This document shows, in pieces, positions 1-10,877 of a stretch of 64,000 bases of DNA. The DNA comes from Gigaspora margarita (taxonomy: Eukaryota > Glomeromycota > Glomeromycetes > Diversisporales > Gigasporaceae). A program made the translations under genes and the position numbers. The DNA is taken from contig WTPW01000023.1 of the NCBI GenBank assembly GCA_009809945.1, positions 62,001-126,000 of the forward strand. Reading direction: 5' to 3'. Every line of letters begins with the position of its first letter. The stretch's first letter is position 1. Below the pieces are notes generated by a model that worked only from the letters and a program-made list of their open reading frames with translations, had not been told where the DNA came from and searched no databases.

Positions 1-83
1 CTACTAGAAGGAAATCAGGATCTCAATAATTTAGAGGGAGAAGAAATGAACAATAATACAGGGAAAAAAGAATTAGACCATCT

Positions 84-1680
84 TTGGGACATTATTCAAA
101 ATGCAATAATAAAAGCAGCCAACCAACGTTACCAAAGAAGAAAATCTTGAACACAGGTTGTAACAGGAAAAAATCCAAGGTTAAAACAGAACTAGAGAAA
201 AGCATTCTGGTTTTGGGCAAAATCATTAGAGGTATCCATGATGGCAAAGTGTCTCAGCTAAATAGTAATACAGTAGTTTCGGCAAATAACAATATATTGG
301 ATATAAATAAAAAGCTAGACCCAGAGATAGGATTATTGCAGCCACAAAGTTTGGAGGAGGAAGAACAGGATCTGCGTGGCTGGAAACAAATTTTAGAGAA
401 AAGGTGCTTAACGGAGAATGCTATTAGCAGAAACAAGGAAATCCAGGAAAAAGTTGAGAAGCGTTGTGAAATGATAGTCAACAACCAAGGCCAGATGTTA
501 GTGAGTCTCCTAAATAAACCATATAACAAAATCATAATCAACAAGCTAGTATTAGAAAAACAAGATCATAGTCGAGAGCTCATTACAAACCTGAAGAAGT
601 CATGTCTATAACGGAAAAGCATTTTCAAAACCAGTATCAAAAGAGAAATGCAAGGCCAAATCTGCTGACCCAAAAGTGGGCAGAAATCTATAAACCCGCT
701 AGTTATGTCCAAGAGAGTTTATATGAGAATCTTTTGGAAAAAATCTCAGAGGAAGAATGGAAACAGATGTTAAGTAGTCTGAGTTTGAAATCAGCACCGG
801 GCATTTCAGGAATAAGTTATATTCTAATTAAAAATGCAGGTAGCAAAATGCATGCTATTTTTAGAAACTTTGCCTCAGTATGTATAAGAACCGGTTTAGT
901 TCCAAATAAGTAGAAAATGGCTTAGCTTTATGCGATCCCCAAAAATGAAGATTGGGGTTATAACCTCAATAATATAAGACCTATCGCACTTTTAGAAACT
1001 TTTAGAAAGTGTGTCACAAAAATCTTTACATCATGCCTATTCAAGATCTTTAAGAGAACATGGTACTTAAAGGATACAATTTTGCAGGACTTTCTGGTTG
1101 CTCGACAGAGGCTCCTATACACATCTTAAGTCAATAATAGAAGAAGCAGCTGAAAAGAAGAAGGAGTTGTGGATACTTTTGCAAGACATGCAAAAAGCTT
1201 TTGACTCAGTTTCACTAGTAATGCTAGAAAGGGCTCTTTTACATTTGAAGCTACCAGTCACTTCAATTAATTTTATCCTAGACCTATTTGAGGAGCGGCA
1301 AATTAAAATTATCACAGCCCTAGAACTCAGTACAGGCTTTAAAGCTATAGACAGAATAGACCAGGGGGAAGTAAAATCATCCCTGGTTTGGAGAATTTTC
1401 TACGACCTGCTTCTCTTTTACGTGCAAAGTGAAACTAATCTGGGCTATGATTTGAGCTTAGCAAAATAATGAAGCATACCCCAACAACTACTTAACTCAA
1501 TGTGCAGCGATCGCATATGCAGATGATACAACATGGGTAGCTAGTAATAAACAACAACTAGAAAAGATAATTAAGATTGTGGAGGAATTCTACAAGATAA
1601 ATGATATTAAATTAACCCCCAAAATGCAAGCTAGTAGTTCTTAACTCAAAAGAGGAGAAGTCAATCTTATTATCTCAAAA
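84..1680 (+). pseudogene. LINE reverse transcriptase region (broken)
   Basis: Coding blocks at 84-611, 602-913 and 1098-1469 lie in different frames and read as one decayed protein. The first block is charged and sits where the endonuclease-RT linker would be. The second holds the RT block with SAPGISGISYILIKNAG, typical of LINE RT motifs 1-2. The third has LLQDMQKAFDSVS, the motif A region with its catalytic Asp. A YADD catalytic box (motif C) is encoded at 1516-1527, outside any long open frame. Stops at about 911 and frameshifts near 600, 920-1100 and 1470 break the reading. The enzyme would have primed reverse transcription of the element RNA at a nicked target. Confidence 0.88.
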
Positions 1681-2700
1681 CAAAATTATAGCAGAGAAAA
1701 AAAATACTTTAGTACAGTTTTTGGGTATATGGCTAAACCAGACAAGGAATGAGAAGCACATCAAAGCAAAAGCAAGGTGGATCACACAGCAATTTTGTGA
1801 AACACTTTATCACAAAAAACTTTCAATTAGCCAACTTTCATATATCAATAATATGTGTATTCTTCCTAAGCTAAGCTATATTTTACAAATAGTTAATCTC
1901 CCACGAAAGGCCCTAGATGCAATTCATCAACCCTTCATAAGGCTAGTGAAGAACAAAATAGAGTTTGCATGTACAACAAGTAATTTCCTAGTCACGCACA
2001 AAAACCTTGGAAACTGTAAGAAACTGAGCAACGAAGTTTTTACAGGACAAATAACAAGTCTTATCTATAGGCTAAACAGTATGGGTATCGAAGCAAATTT
2101 TGCAAAGAAACATATACGCAAAGCTGGTTTTTAGTAGCAATAAGTGAAAGATCTGTTAACGAATCGGATATAGTAATTCTAGGAAAATTGTGGAAAAGCA
2201 ATTTAGATTGCTCAATTTTTATTAAAGCAAGAGAAAGAAACCTAGAAATAGCACTCACAGAAGATATTATTACTCCGGAAAGACATTTGCCAACGATTAG
2301 GAGTTTTCTGTTACCTAAGTGCTTTTATCGATCACACAAGCATGTTAACAAGCTCAATCTAAAATATATAGGACAATTAATAGACTCGGGAAGTAAGGTT
2401 CTGATCACATAGCAACAGTTAAAAAAAGTCTTAGGCCTTCCTATTCAAGGAAAGAAAGCTCACTGGTTTGCTGAAATAGAAAAGAAGGTGATCAAAAACC
2501 CAACTACAAATGAAGTTGTAGCATGTCTCAATGCACCGAATCCTAATACACTAGCATTGGAACTCAGAATGACCTTTATCTCTGAGGATCAAAGATTAAA
2601 AGATTGGGTTGCATATAAGTCAAAACATAGCAATCAGAATTTTGGTCGAATAATTCAGAAAAGGAAAAAGATCTGATAGTTGAACATTGGTCTGACAATC
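1681..2700 (+). pseudogene. LINE region between RT and RNase H (broken)
   Basis: Open blocks at 1721-2134, 2188-2412 and 2488-2676 continue the LINE polyprotein. The first contains a segment like the RT thumb/connection (YINNMCILPKLSYILQ), which follows RT in LINEs of this type. The others show no domain I can name. Position between a recognisable RT and a recognisable RNase H is the main support. Frame changes and stops show decay. Confidence 0.7.
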
Positions 2701-2714
2701 CACTTCAAGATACA

Positions 2715-3537
2715 ATGAATATTTGTATCTCCAAATGTAAAGGTTGCCAAATAGATGTGGAAAAAGAAAAAGATATATGTACAAGACGAATCAAAAAGGA
2801 AGATATTATAGGAGTTCTCCCTAGACCCTTCAGGGAAAATGAAAAACAGAAATTTTTGATAATGTCAGATATGGTCCCAGGTATAAGAAAAAGGAAGAAA
2901 GTAAATAACATGAATTTAGAAGAGCGAGTTTTTAGTAGTATTAAAATTGTAAATAGTTTAGAAATAAAGTTAATTTTAAAAGAAAAGATAGAGAGTGAAA
3001 CAGAATTTCTTTTAGTAAATAGTCTTAGAAAAAATTTAGATAGAAATTACAGTAGGTTTATTTTTTATACAGACAGTTTTTTGGTGGAAAATATGAGTAT
3101 TAGTGGTCCTCAATGTACGATAGAAGCAGGATGGGTTTAGCCGAATAATATAGAGAGTGAAATTTTGGATACAATTTCAATTAGAGTATCGCAATGGCCA
3201 TTATCGACAAAGGCAGAGCTAGTAGCAATATGGACTATGCTCTTAACAATTCCAATCTCATCAGAAGCTATAGTATATACAGACAGTGAGGCAGGGATCT
3301 GTGCAATTGAAGTAGGTTTTTCTCTCGAACCAACAAGCAAGGCACAAAAGAGGCCCAACTTTCTTTTGGTAGAAAAAATCATAGATCTGATCAAAACAAA
3401 AGATATTACCCTAGAGCTTAATAAGGTCAAGGGCCATAGTAATAACAAGTGGAATGACTTTGCGGATAAACTTGCAAAAAAAGGCTGTACGGCATCAGAG
3501 AAAATTCAAGTAAACGTAGGAGAAAACTAGTTGTAAG
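2715..3537 (+). pseudogene. LINE RNase H domain (one in-frame stop)
   Basis: Open blocks 2715-3140 and 3165-3530 share one frame and are separated by a TAG at 3138-3140, so the break may be a single base change. All expected RNase H acidic positions are visible: Asp in YTDS (3072-3074), Glu in KAELVA (3216-3218), Asp in the second YTDSEAG (3282-3284), and the C-terminal His/Asp part KGHSNNKWNDFAD (His 3435-3437, Asp 3465-3467). The domain would remove the RNA strand after reverse transcription. The frame ends at 3530, just before a short perfect palindrome that marks the junction with the repeat block. Confidence 0.87.
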
Positions 3538-3538
3538 A

Positions 3539-3557
3539 CCCGTCGTTAAACGACGGG
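3539..3557. repeat. Perfect 19-bp palindrome at the LINE/repeat junction
   Basis: CCCGTCGTT and its exact complement AACGACGGG are separated by one base. It stands out as G+C-rich in A+T-rich surroundings and lies exactly where LINE similarity stops. It could be a hairpin terminus of the inserted sequence, but no second terminus was found. Confidence 0.7.
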
Positions 3558-3630
3558 TTATATTTAAACACAATTGTTTAATTAAGAAATTAATATTTTA
3601 AGTATCTTAATATGAATTTAATATGCTATT

Positions 3631-3915
3631 GGACCTGCTATTTAAGATTAGTGGATTACTTTATAGATATACATAATCATGAAATTGCATAGTTCATTAT
3701 GCGGACCTGCTATTTAAGATTAGTGGATTACTTTATAGATATANNNNNNNNNNNNNNNNNNNNNNNNNNNNNNNNNNNNNNNNNNNNNNNNNNNNNNNNN
3801 NNNNNNNNNNNNNNNNNNNNNNNNNNNNNNNNNNNNNNNNNNNGGACCTGCTATTTAAGATTAGTGGATTACTTTATAGATATAAATAATCATGAAATTG
3901 CATAGTTCATTATGT
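3631..3915 (+). repeat. 72-bp direct tandem repeat spanning an assembly gap
   Basis: A unit beginning GGACCTGCTATTTAAG occurs at 3631, 3703 and 3844. The first two are 72 bp apart; the second is cut by the run of N and the third resumes right after it. The true copy number is therefore unknown. Confidence 0.9.
3744..3843. other. Assembly gap of exactly 100 N
   Basis: One hundred N in a row, a common placeholder for a gap of unknown size. It falls inside the 72-bp repeat, which explains the failed join. Isolated N also occur near 5513-5527, 14741, 15598 and 16511. Confidence 0.95.
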
Positions 3916-4559
3916 ATATCAGTTGAAGGTTAGTCACATAAACTAAGTCTTGCGTATTATTCTTGTTTTAGACAGTTTTTATGTTTGCAAAAAGCTGCTT
4001 GCATTGACTGTGTATTTGTATTCATTTTTTTTGCAGTGTATGGCTACATGTTACTGCTAAGGTGTAATACATTGTATTTATAATTACATGCAGATTATCT
4101 GATTGGATGCATGTGGATATGTTATATGACATTTTGTTTTCGTCATTATTTTGGTATATAAAAATGGCATGTATTATTAGTACATATTTTAATAGTATTA
4201 TTATAACAGAAGTACATATGTATAATACAACACATGTATAGTTGAGATCAGTATTTTTGGTATAAGTAGGTGCCATGAAACACTAAGGCTTTAAAGGCAT
4301 ATAACAGTAAACAATACTAAATTCACAATGTTCATAATAACACAAACACAGAAAAAATAGCAGGTTTTTTAAAATAATAAGTTTGAAAGTGAAACACTTC
4401 AGTGTGCTATATACTGAATCCCTTATTACAAAAAAAAGTTGATCAGTATTTTATATTCCCTGGTTTTCTATAAGATTTACATATATTTATGTAAATTATT
4501 ATTCAGCTTGGCTATAATTTGTTAAAAATTAATGAATTTGAATTTTTGTTTAATTATTG

Positions 4560-5900
4560 AGCGGTTTAATTTAACTGTTTTAGCAAGTTGCCTATAAACA
4601 AAAAAAGACACTTGAAGTAAAAAATTACAACTTACTATAGCATCATTTTACTTTTTTGCGCAGGTAATACAAACTGAAATAGGAAATCTGATTTTGTAAA
4701 TAAATTAAATGCGTGTGACAAAAATTTAGAGGTAAAGCCTTAATGTTAGTGGCTATAAGATTAGATTAACGTGTTCTATATGTAAATTTTCATTATTGTC
4801 ATCTTTGATTAGTGCATAAAGGTTGATTTTTAATATCATTTTTAATTAGTGCGCAAAGATCGATTTAAACATTTGTTTTTTTTGTTTAATTACCAAGTGT
4901 TTGAATTTATATAGTTTAGCAAGTTACCTATAAACAAAAAAAAGGTACTTGAAGTAAAAAATTACAACTTACTATAGCATTATTTTACTTATTTGCACAG
5001 GTAATTATAGATGCCTGGTGAAACTAATTTTGCCTTGATGAAATGATGAAACCATAAGTTTTATCAAGTTTCGTCAATGACGAAACTTATGGTTTCATCA
5101 GGTTTGTCATTTCGTCAGGCATCACTACAGGTAATACAAATCAAATAGGAAATCCGATTTTGTAAATAAACTAAATGCAAGAAACAAAAATTTAGAGGTA
5201 AAGCCACAACATTAGTGGCTATAGAGTTAGATTAATGTGTTCTATATAAAAATTTTCATAACCATCATTTTTAATTAGTGCACAAAAATCGATTTTTAAT
5301 GTCATTTTTAATTAGTGCACAGAGATCGATTTTTAATGTCATTTTTAATTAGTGCACAAAGATTAATTTTTAATATTATTTTTAATTAGTGCACAAAGAC
5401 AATTTTTAATGTTATTTTTAATTAGTGCACAAAGATCGATTTTTAATGACATTTTTAATTAGTGCACAGATCGATTTAAACATTAGTTTTTGCTTTTTTT
5501 TTTCTTCTTTTANGCGTGTTTCNATTNTTTGTTGGGCTGATACGGAATTATCGAGTGTTTAAATTTATCTGTTTTAGCAAGTTGCCTATAAATAGAAAAA
5601 AGGCACTTCGCACTTGAAGTAAAAAAATTACAACTACAATAGCATCATTTTACTTATTTGCACAGGTGATACAAAACAAAATAGGAAATCCAATTTTGTG
5701 AATAAACTAAATGTGTGTGAAAAAAATTTAGAAAGCCTTAACGTTAGTGGCTATGGGGTTAGATTAACGTGTTCTATATGTAAATTTTCATTACTATTAT
5801 TTTTAATTAGTGCACAACGATCGCTTTTTACTGTCATTTTTAATTAGTGCACAAAGGTCGATTTAATCATTAGGTTTTGCATATTTTCATTTTTTTTTCT
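4560..5900 (+). repeat. Higher-order tandem repeat array rich in TTTTTAATTAGTGCAC
   Basis: A block starting near TTTTAGCAAGTTGCCTATAA recurs at about 4578, 4914 and 5572, each followed by CAGGTAATACAAA-like and TTTAGAGGTAAAGCC-like sequence. Between them a short unit with TTTTTAATTAGTGCAC and AGATCGATTTTTAATG recurs about every 37-40 bp, most densely at 5260-5470. Related short units return at 5798-5860 and 7060-7130. No coding potential is visible. Confidence 0.85.
5006..5127. mobile_element. 122-bp hAT-type MITE with perfect 8-bp target duplication
   Basis: The ends are TATAGATGCCTG and CAGGCATCACTA (inverted, two mismatches). The body folds back almost completely, with GAAACTTATGGTTTCATC pairing with the left half. 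The flanks at 4998-5005 and 5128-5135 are both CAGGTAAT. Paralogous array units at about 4661-4670 and 5662-5671 carry the same site without the insert, which defines the boundaries. An 8-bp duplication with TA-start ends suggests hAT mobilisation. A related hairpin is at 20546-20634. Confidence 0.88.
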
Positions 5901-6191
5901 TCCGTATTTGTCAAATTTTTCACTCTCCGATTGGGTAATTCCTCGTCATGTGTTTGTACTACCTAAACAAATAGTAAGACCAACGGAAATACTATTATCT
6001 ATATGTAATACAACTGTGTAATGACAGATAGATTGATTTTAATATATAGATTTTTTACATATAGTTACACTTAGTCAAACAGCGATTGATTTTTACTGGC
6101 ATATTTAACTAATGCACAAAGATCAATTTAAACATAAGTTTTGCATAGTTTCGTGTATTTTTTCTTTTTTTATGCGTAATTATATAAAATT

Positions 6192-6302
6192 TGAGATAAC
6201 ATCACATTGATGCAGTGATGATTTTTTGATTAGAGAATGCCGCGAAGTGGCATTTTCTGAATAATCAAAAAAATTATCAATGTACCAGTGTGATGTATCT
6301 CA
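6192..6302. repeat. 111-bp foldback element
   Basis: TGAGATAACATCACA at the left is inverted as TGTGATGTATCTCA at the right. Pairing continues inward through TTTTTTGATTA/TAATCAAAAAA to a centre GAATGCCGC/GTGGCATTT. It has no coding capacity. It interrupts the repeat block, but no convincing target duplication was found. Confidence 0.8.
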
Positions 6303-6327
6303 GAATTATGCTATATTTGTATTATAG

Positions 6328-7060
6328 TACGGTGGTCATTGATCATAAATTATACTATTTATGCTTTTTTTAAACTCCTTTAATTCGTTTAGTGCAAGAT
6401 AATATATATATAGATGACGTCGCATCGTTCAATATATCAAACATGGATAATGAAATAAAAAGAAAGTTATTTATAACATAAATAGTGTAATACTCATGAT
6501 CAATAGTGGCCGTGCTATAATAGTATTATAAATCTCAATTAGGTAGTTTTATTTACTGAACCACCTCCAAAAAACAAAGGGTAAGTCTTTTGGTCACAAA
6601 ATCGTAAAGCCTTAACGATAGTGGCTTTAGAGTTAAATTAACGCGTTCTATAAACACATTTTCACTGTGTAACATTTTGTTATAAAAATGGCACGTAATA
6701 TTGGTATGTATAATTTGATATTATGTACGGCAGTCATTGATCATAAATTATACTATTTATGCTTTTTTTAAACTTCTTTAATTCGTATAGTGTAATATAA
6801 TATATATATGGATGTCATTGCATTGTGCAATATAACAAACATGGATAACGAAATAAAAAGAAAGTTATTTATAACATAAATAGTGTAATATTCATGATCA
6901 ATAATGGCCGTGCTATAATAGTATTATAAATCTCAATTAGGTAGTTTTACTTACTGAACCACCTCCAAAAAACAAAGGGTAAGTCTTTTGGTCACAAAAT
7001 CGTAAAGCCTTAATGTTAGTGGCTTTAGAGTTAAATTAATGCGTTCTATAAGCACATTTT
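6328..7060 (+). repeat. 397-bp direct tandem duplication
   Basis: Sequence from TACGGTGGTCATTGATCATA (6328) repeats from TACGGCAGTCATTGATCATA (6725) with few differences, including CCACCTCCAAAAAACAAAGG and AAAGCCTTAA segments. The high similarity suggests a recent duplication within the older array. Confidence 0.9.
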
Positions 7061-7203
7061 CACTACAGTCATTTTTATTTAGTGCACAGCGAACGAATTT
7101 TACTGCCATTTTTAATTAGTGCAAAGATCGATTTAAATATTAGTTTTGCATAGTTTTCGCGTTTTTTTCTTCTTTTACGCTTGTTTAGATTCTTTGTTGG
7201 GTT

Positions 7204-7452
7204 GAACGTATTTGTCAAAATTTTCACTCTCCGATTTAGTATTTACTCGTCATGAGTTTGTATTACCCACACAAATGGTAAGATCGACAGAACTACCATT
7301 ATATATGTAGTACAATTGTGTAATGACAGGTCGAACGTATTTGTCAAAATTTTCATTCTCTGATTGATCATTAGTTTGTATTACCCTCACAAATGGTAAG
7401 ATCAACAGAACTACCATTATATATATGTAGTACAATTATGTAATGACAGATC
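7204..7452 (+). repeat. 129-bp direct tandem duplication
   Basis: Units starting GAACGTATTTGTCAAAATTT at 7204 and 7333 are closely similar and end in TAATGACAG plus GTCGA or ATCGA. A third, more diverged copy lies at about 5905-6030. The array ends here, and LINE-like sequence resumes about 40 bp further on. Confidence 0.88.
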
Positions 7453-7489
7453 GATGGAAATCTAATTTTTTAATATATAGATTCAAGAT

Positions 7490-8112
7490 TTCAAAGTGTC
7501 TTGTTTTGGAAAAATTGGCTAGTAGAGGCACCTCCGTGAGCTTTTATAAAAACACTGAATAATATGTAAATAGGTGCTGAATGGTGACAATCACGAATAG
7601 CATCTAGTATAGTCCAAGAAGATAGATACAATGACAAAAGATAGTCCTTTTTCTGGAAAAAGCTTAAAGAGATAACCGGAATATGAGGCATAACACTTAG
7701 GAAAAGTAAGAAAGCATGTTTTATTATTAAGTGTCTGTCAGAAAATCTTCTCCTGCTTGTCTCGTTAAATAAAAGAAGACCAGATCTCTATGAGGCCCCA
7801 AATTGTCTATCTTGTAATGCAAACATAAAGGAGGTGCACAAACATTTAGTGAATTGTGTAAGTTATGAAACTTCATGGTGGAGTATCCAATCAGTAGCTG
7901 CTAAGGTCGCCTGGAACAATTTGTCAAAAGATGTTCAGAAAAGACTAACCAAACAGAAATTAGCGCAACTAGTTTTTGGAAAAGAACATGAAGAAATTGT
8001 TAGTGCACGAATAGGTCTAATCAAGGGGTTGTTCTGTCACAAAGCCCAGAAGAGAATTCAAAGGCACTTCTGGACCAATAAACTAACAAATCAAATCATT
8101 GAGATATTTTAA
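7490..8112 (+). pseudogene. LINE C-terminal region with CCHC-type zinc motif (broken)
   Basis: The open frame at 7834-8112 can be read upstream to about 7690 with a stop near 7686. It includes CLSCNANIKEVHKHLVNC (7804-7857), a C-x2-C...H-x5-C pattern, as in the zinc-finger tails found at the C-terminus of many LINE RT proteins. It is followed by a basic/aromatic stretch ending RHFWTNKLTNQIIEIF. This matches what should follow the RNase H domain that stops at 3537. Upstream sequence from 7490 reads as the same protein with stops. The function would be RNA or target-DNA binding during integration. Confidence 0.72.
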
Positions 8113-8597
8113 ATATAGTTTGGAATGGTTTCTTCGAGATAATCTGGAAAGATCGTTGTCAGATGGTGAACAAATGGGAAGAAGAATTAGGTATTGCATG
8201 AAAAGAAAAATGAAAAAAGAAGATTAGCAGCAAAAAAGAGAAAAAGAAGTGTAAAGGAAAGAAGTCAACAGAAGGTTCAAAGGGAAGCAAGGAAATGCAA
8301 AAGGAAAAATTTTTGGAGAAACATAAAGAGACAAAAATTTTGGTGGAAGAAGGGATGTTAGGCTTCATTGAGAGGAACAAAAAGCCCTTTGTTATAGTCA
8401 CTGATAGGTTACCATTGAAACCTGTTTCGTTAGGGAAACAGTGCGAAAGGGTACACTTAGGTCCTTTATAGGAAACCGAGTGGTGTTAGGCTTATAAGAG
8501 TTAGAACTGAGTATTTTGTAAAAAAATTTTTTAGCATAGTATTCTTCTGTTCACTCACAAGTTTCTAGCAGACTCATCAAAGAATAAAAAAAAAAAG
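8113..8597 (+). other. LINE 3' tail and poly(A)
   Basis: After the last coding block comes a Lys-rich stretch (about 8160-8380) that may be degenerate coding sequence, then an untranslated tail ending in an A-run at 8585-8596. A terminal A-run is expected for target-primed reverse transcription. A target duplication cannot be checked because the 5' end is outside the window. Confidence 0.65.
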
Positions 8598-9689
8598 TAC
8601 ATACTAAATTTATTGATTTTGATTTATAAACAAAATAAAAATAAAAAATAAACCAAAAATAAAAATTTAGAATATTTTATTATTATAGTAATATATATAA
8701 TTTAATAAAAAATATACTTTGAGGCTTTTAACCAGATCATATCCACTGATCAGTAGAATTGGGCCCTAAATATGTACCTAAATAAATTTTGTAATCAAAT
8801 TATTTGATTGGTTAATAATAAAAATTAACACCCAAAAATATTATAGTACATATACTATAATTATTTATTACGTGTACATATGCATAGTTTTTTTTAAGTA
8901 CAATATTTTAACACCACCCTTTGAGTCTACAAATAGTACAACAAAAAATAAGTATTGTATTTTATTTTACCAAACACAAATATATCTAAAAGATGATACC
9001 TTTATAACTATCAACAATCGTGTTACTTGTACCTTGTGTCCTCAAAAATGGTGGGGCCAATGCATACAGGATCGTTATGAGACACTATTTATCTAACAAA
9101 AAAATTATTTACTCTGGGAGTTGACAGTAGTGAAATAGGCACCCTGAATACAGTGGCCTGATGTTTCTTTTATTTATACTTCAAAAGATAGCCAAAATCT
9201 AAGATTTTTTACAATTCTCAAAAATTTGGGTAAGCAATATTATTCAAGTTTGTTTTTACAGTTCACAAAGTCTAATATGCCCATGTGCGTAGTATGGTAA
9301 TTTAATTTAGGACAGTTTAATTCTAGATATATGTAGCAGATAATTAGCACAGTAACTAAATTCTAAACATAGTGATAGATTTGAAATATAGATAGTAGTT
9401 GGGTTTGGGTATAGTATAGCAATTGTAAAATATTTTTGTATTTTATTTTATTTTTTTATTTAATAAACTGGCATGTTCTTATGTATATCTAAATAAATAA
9501 ATAGACTGTAGGTTCTATCTCATATAAGAACAAAAAATAAATAGATACAACTATGTACTAGCAAAATCTAAACGCTATTATTTATTTGAATAAAAAAATT
9601 ATAAAAATTATATTTAATTGCTATGGTCTTCATCAATAATAGTGTATGAAATCTGCTAGGAAAGTACAGTACTATGACTGCCTGACCTA
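8598..9689. other. A+T-rich sequence, nothing recognised
   Basis: Low-complexity A+T-rich DNA. A 74-codon frame at 8872-9096 has no recognisable motif and I do not consider it a gene. Confidence 0.6.
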
Positions 9690-9908
9690 GTTCGAGGTTT
9701 AGAACCATGTGAAGTAAGCGAAAAGCAGTTAATAATTATTCGTGAACATTACACAAAAGAAAAAAAATTAATTCAAGAAATCAACCAACTTCGCTAGCAA
9801 AGAAACCAATTAGAAGGTCCTACTAACACAGAAAAGGTTTGAGAAATTAAAAAAAATGCGGTTTGGAAAGAAAAATTATGGCAACAATCCAAAAAGTCAA
9901 AAATTTAA
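9690..9908 (+). pseudogene. Unrecognised coding remnant
   Basis: In one frame this stretch reads as plausible protein (KQLIIIREHYTKEKKLIQ, then IKKNAVWKEKLWQQ), with only two internal stops before a TAA near 9906. Charged, helix-like composition contrasts with the surroundings and suggests a decayed coiled-coil or element-encoded protein. The family is not recognised. Confidence 0.35.
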
Positions 9909-9982
9909 TCAACCATATCCCTAATTTACCAGCGTCAGATATGTCTTGTACAATATATGGTAAATGGAGTAATTTGATGAAT

Positions 9983-10155
9983 AGGAGTAATTTGACGAAT
10001 TAAGAAGAATTAGCTATATCTTGTGATCCAGTGATCAGATATGGGTGATTTTTACACTATTCGAATCCTCTCTTCGAAACAATTCGAATGGTGTAAAAAT
10101 TATTCAAACCCAATTACGTGATCACAAACTACATCAATTCGTCATATTACCCTTA
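9983..10155. repeat. About 170-bp foldback element
   Basis: Outer ends GTAATTTGACGAATT and AATTCGTCATATTAC are inverted. Inside, CTTGTGATCCAGTGATC pairs with GTAATTACGTGATCACAA-like sequence, and GATTTTTACACTATTCGAAT pairs with ATTCGAATGGTGTAAAAATT around a short loop. The inner part resembles the palindromes at 43.5-44.7 kb in layout (a TTGTGATC end and an ATTCGAATGGT stem top). Confidence 0.8.
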
Positions 10156-10877
10156 GTTATATATGTTTTGTCCTAAATCGCATCACAAAAGCATAAAGGC
10201 TAGTTTTAGTGCACGAACGGGTTTGTATGACAAAATAAGCTAAGATATTACTACAACATCTGTTTGTAATAATAAATACCCGGTAAATTTTCACACGTTC
10301 GTTAATTTTTAATTTTCGAATTTTAATAATTTTTCAATTTTTATAATTCATATCGGCGAATTTGATTTTTGGGCCTTTTTTAGCTAAATTGTTACACAAA
10401 TTCTGCTCTTAAGTGATGCTAAAAAAGTAATAAACGAAACACCCTTCACAATCAATAAAGAGCTTCTTTTAGTATCTATATGAGATAAAAAAACAAAAAG
10501 TATAAATAAAACAGCTTTACTAAGCAGTAGAAGAAAGTGCTAACATTATTCATTGGAATATACGGGTGTTTTAGGAAGAGTTGGATGGGTTGGTCATTTT
10601 TAGATGGGTTGCGGAAAAACTCAGAAGAAAATTTTCAAGAAAACAGCCATTTTAATTCACTTCTGGTCTATAGTCAAATGTGTAGAAACCATAATTTTAC
10701 ACATTTAATCATAAGTACAATGTAAATTAAAAAAGCTGTTCTAAGAAAATTCGTTTTATAATAATTTTTTAAGTGAAAAATTTTTCTATCAATCTTCAAT
10801 CGTGATTGGCTAATTTTGGGGTTGAATTAAATGGGCCCATATGTTTTATCCTGTTATTATTTGAGACAAATATGTAA
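10156..10877. other. A+T-rich spacer, nothing recognised
   Basis: A 62-codon frame (10537-10725) has no motif or supporting context. It may be the 5' non-coding part of the pogo-like element that follows. Confidence 0.5.

Larger units (their letters stand above)
1..8597 (+). mobile_element. Decayed non-LTR (LINE) retrotransposon, split by a tandem-repeat block
   Basis: Fragments on the plus strand follow the order expected of a LINE with a C-terminal RNase H: reverse transcriptase (about 600-1680), a connecting region, RNase H (about 2715-3537), a CCHC-type zinc motif region (about 7490-8112) and a 3' tail ending in poly(A) at 8585-8596. The element enters the window already started, so any ORF1 and endonuclease lie to the left. 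Many stops and frameshifts show it is inactive. About 3.9 kb of unrelated tandem repeats lies between RNase H and the zinc motif region. The type resembles LINEs that are abundant in Rhizophagus-like fungi; this is family recognition, not a database result. Confidence 0.85.

Noticed and set aside
254-544. 96-codon minus frame
   Set aside because: It is the antisense shadow of the LINE coding block at 84-611.
8159-8401. 80-codon minus frame, Phe/Ser-rich
   Set aside because: Antisense of the Lys-rich LINE tail.
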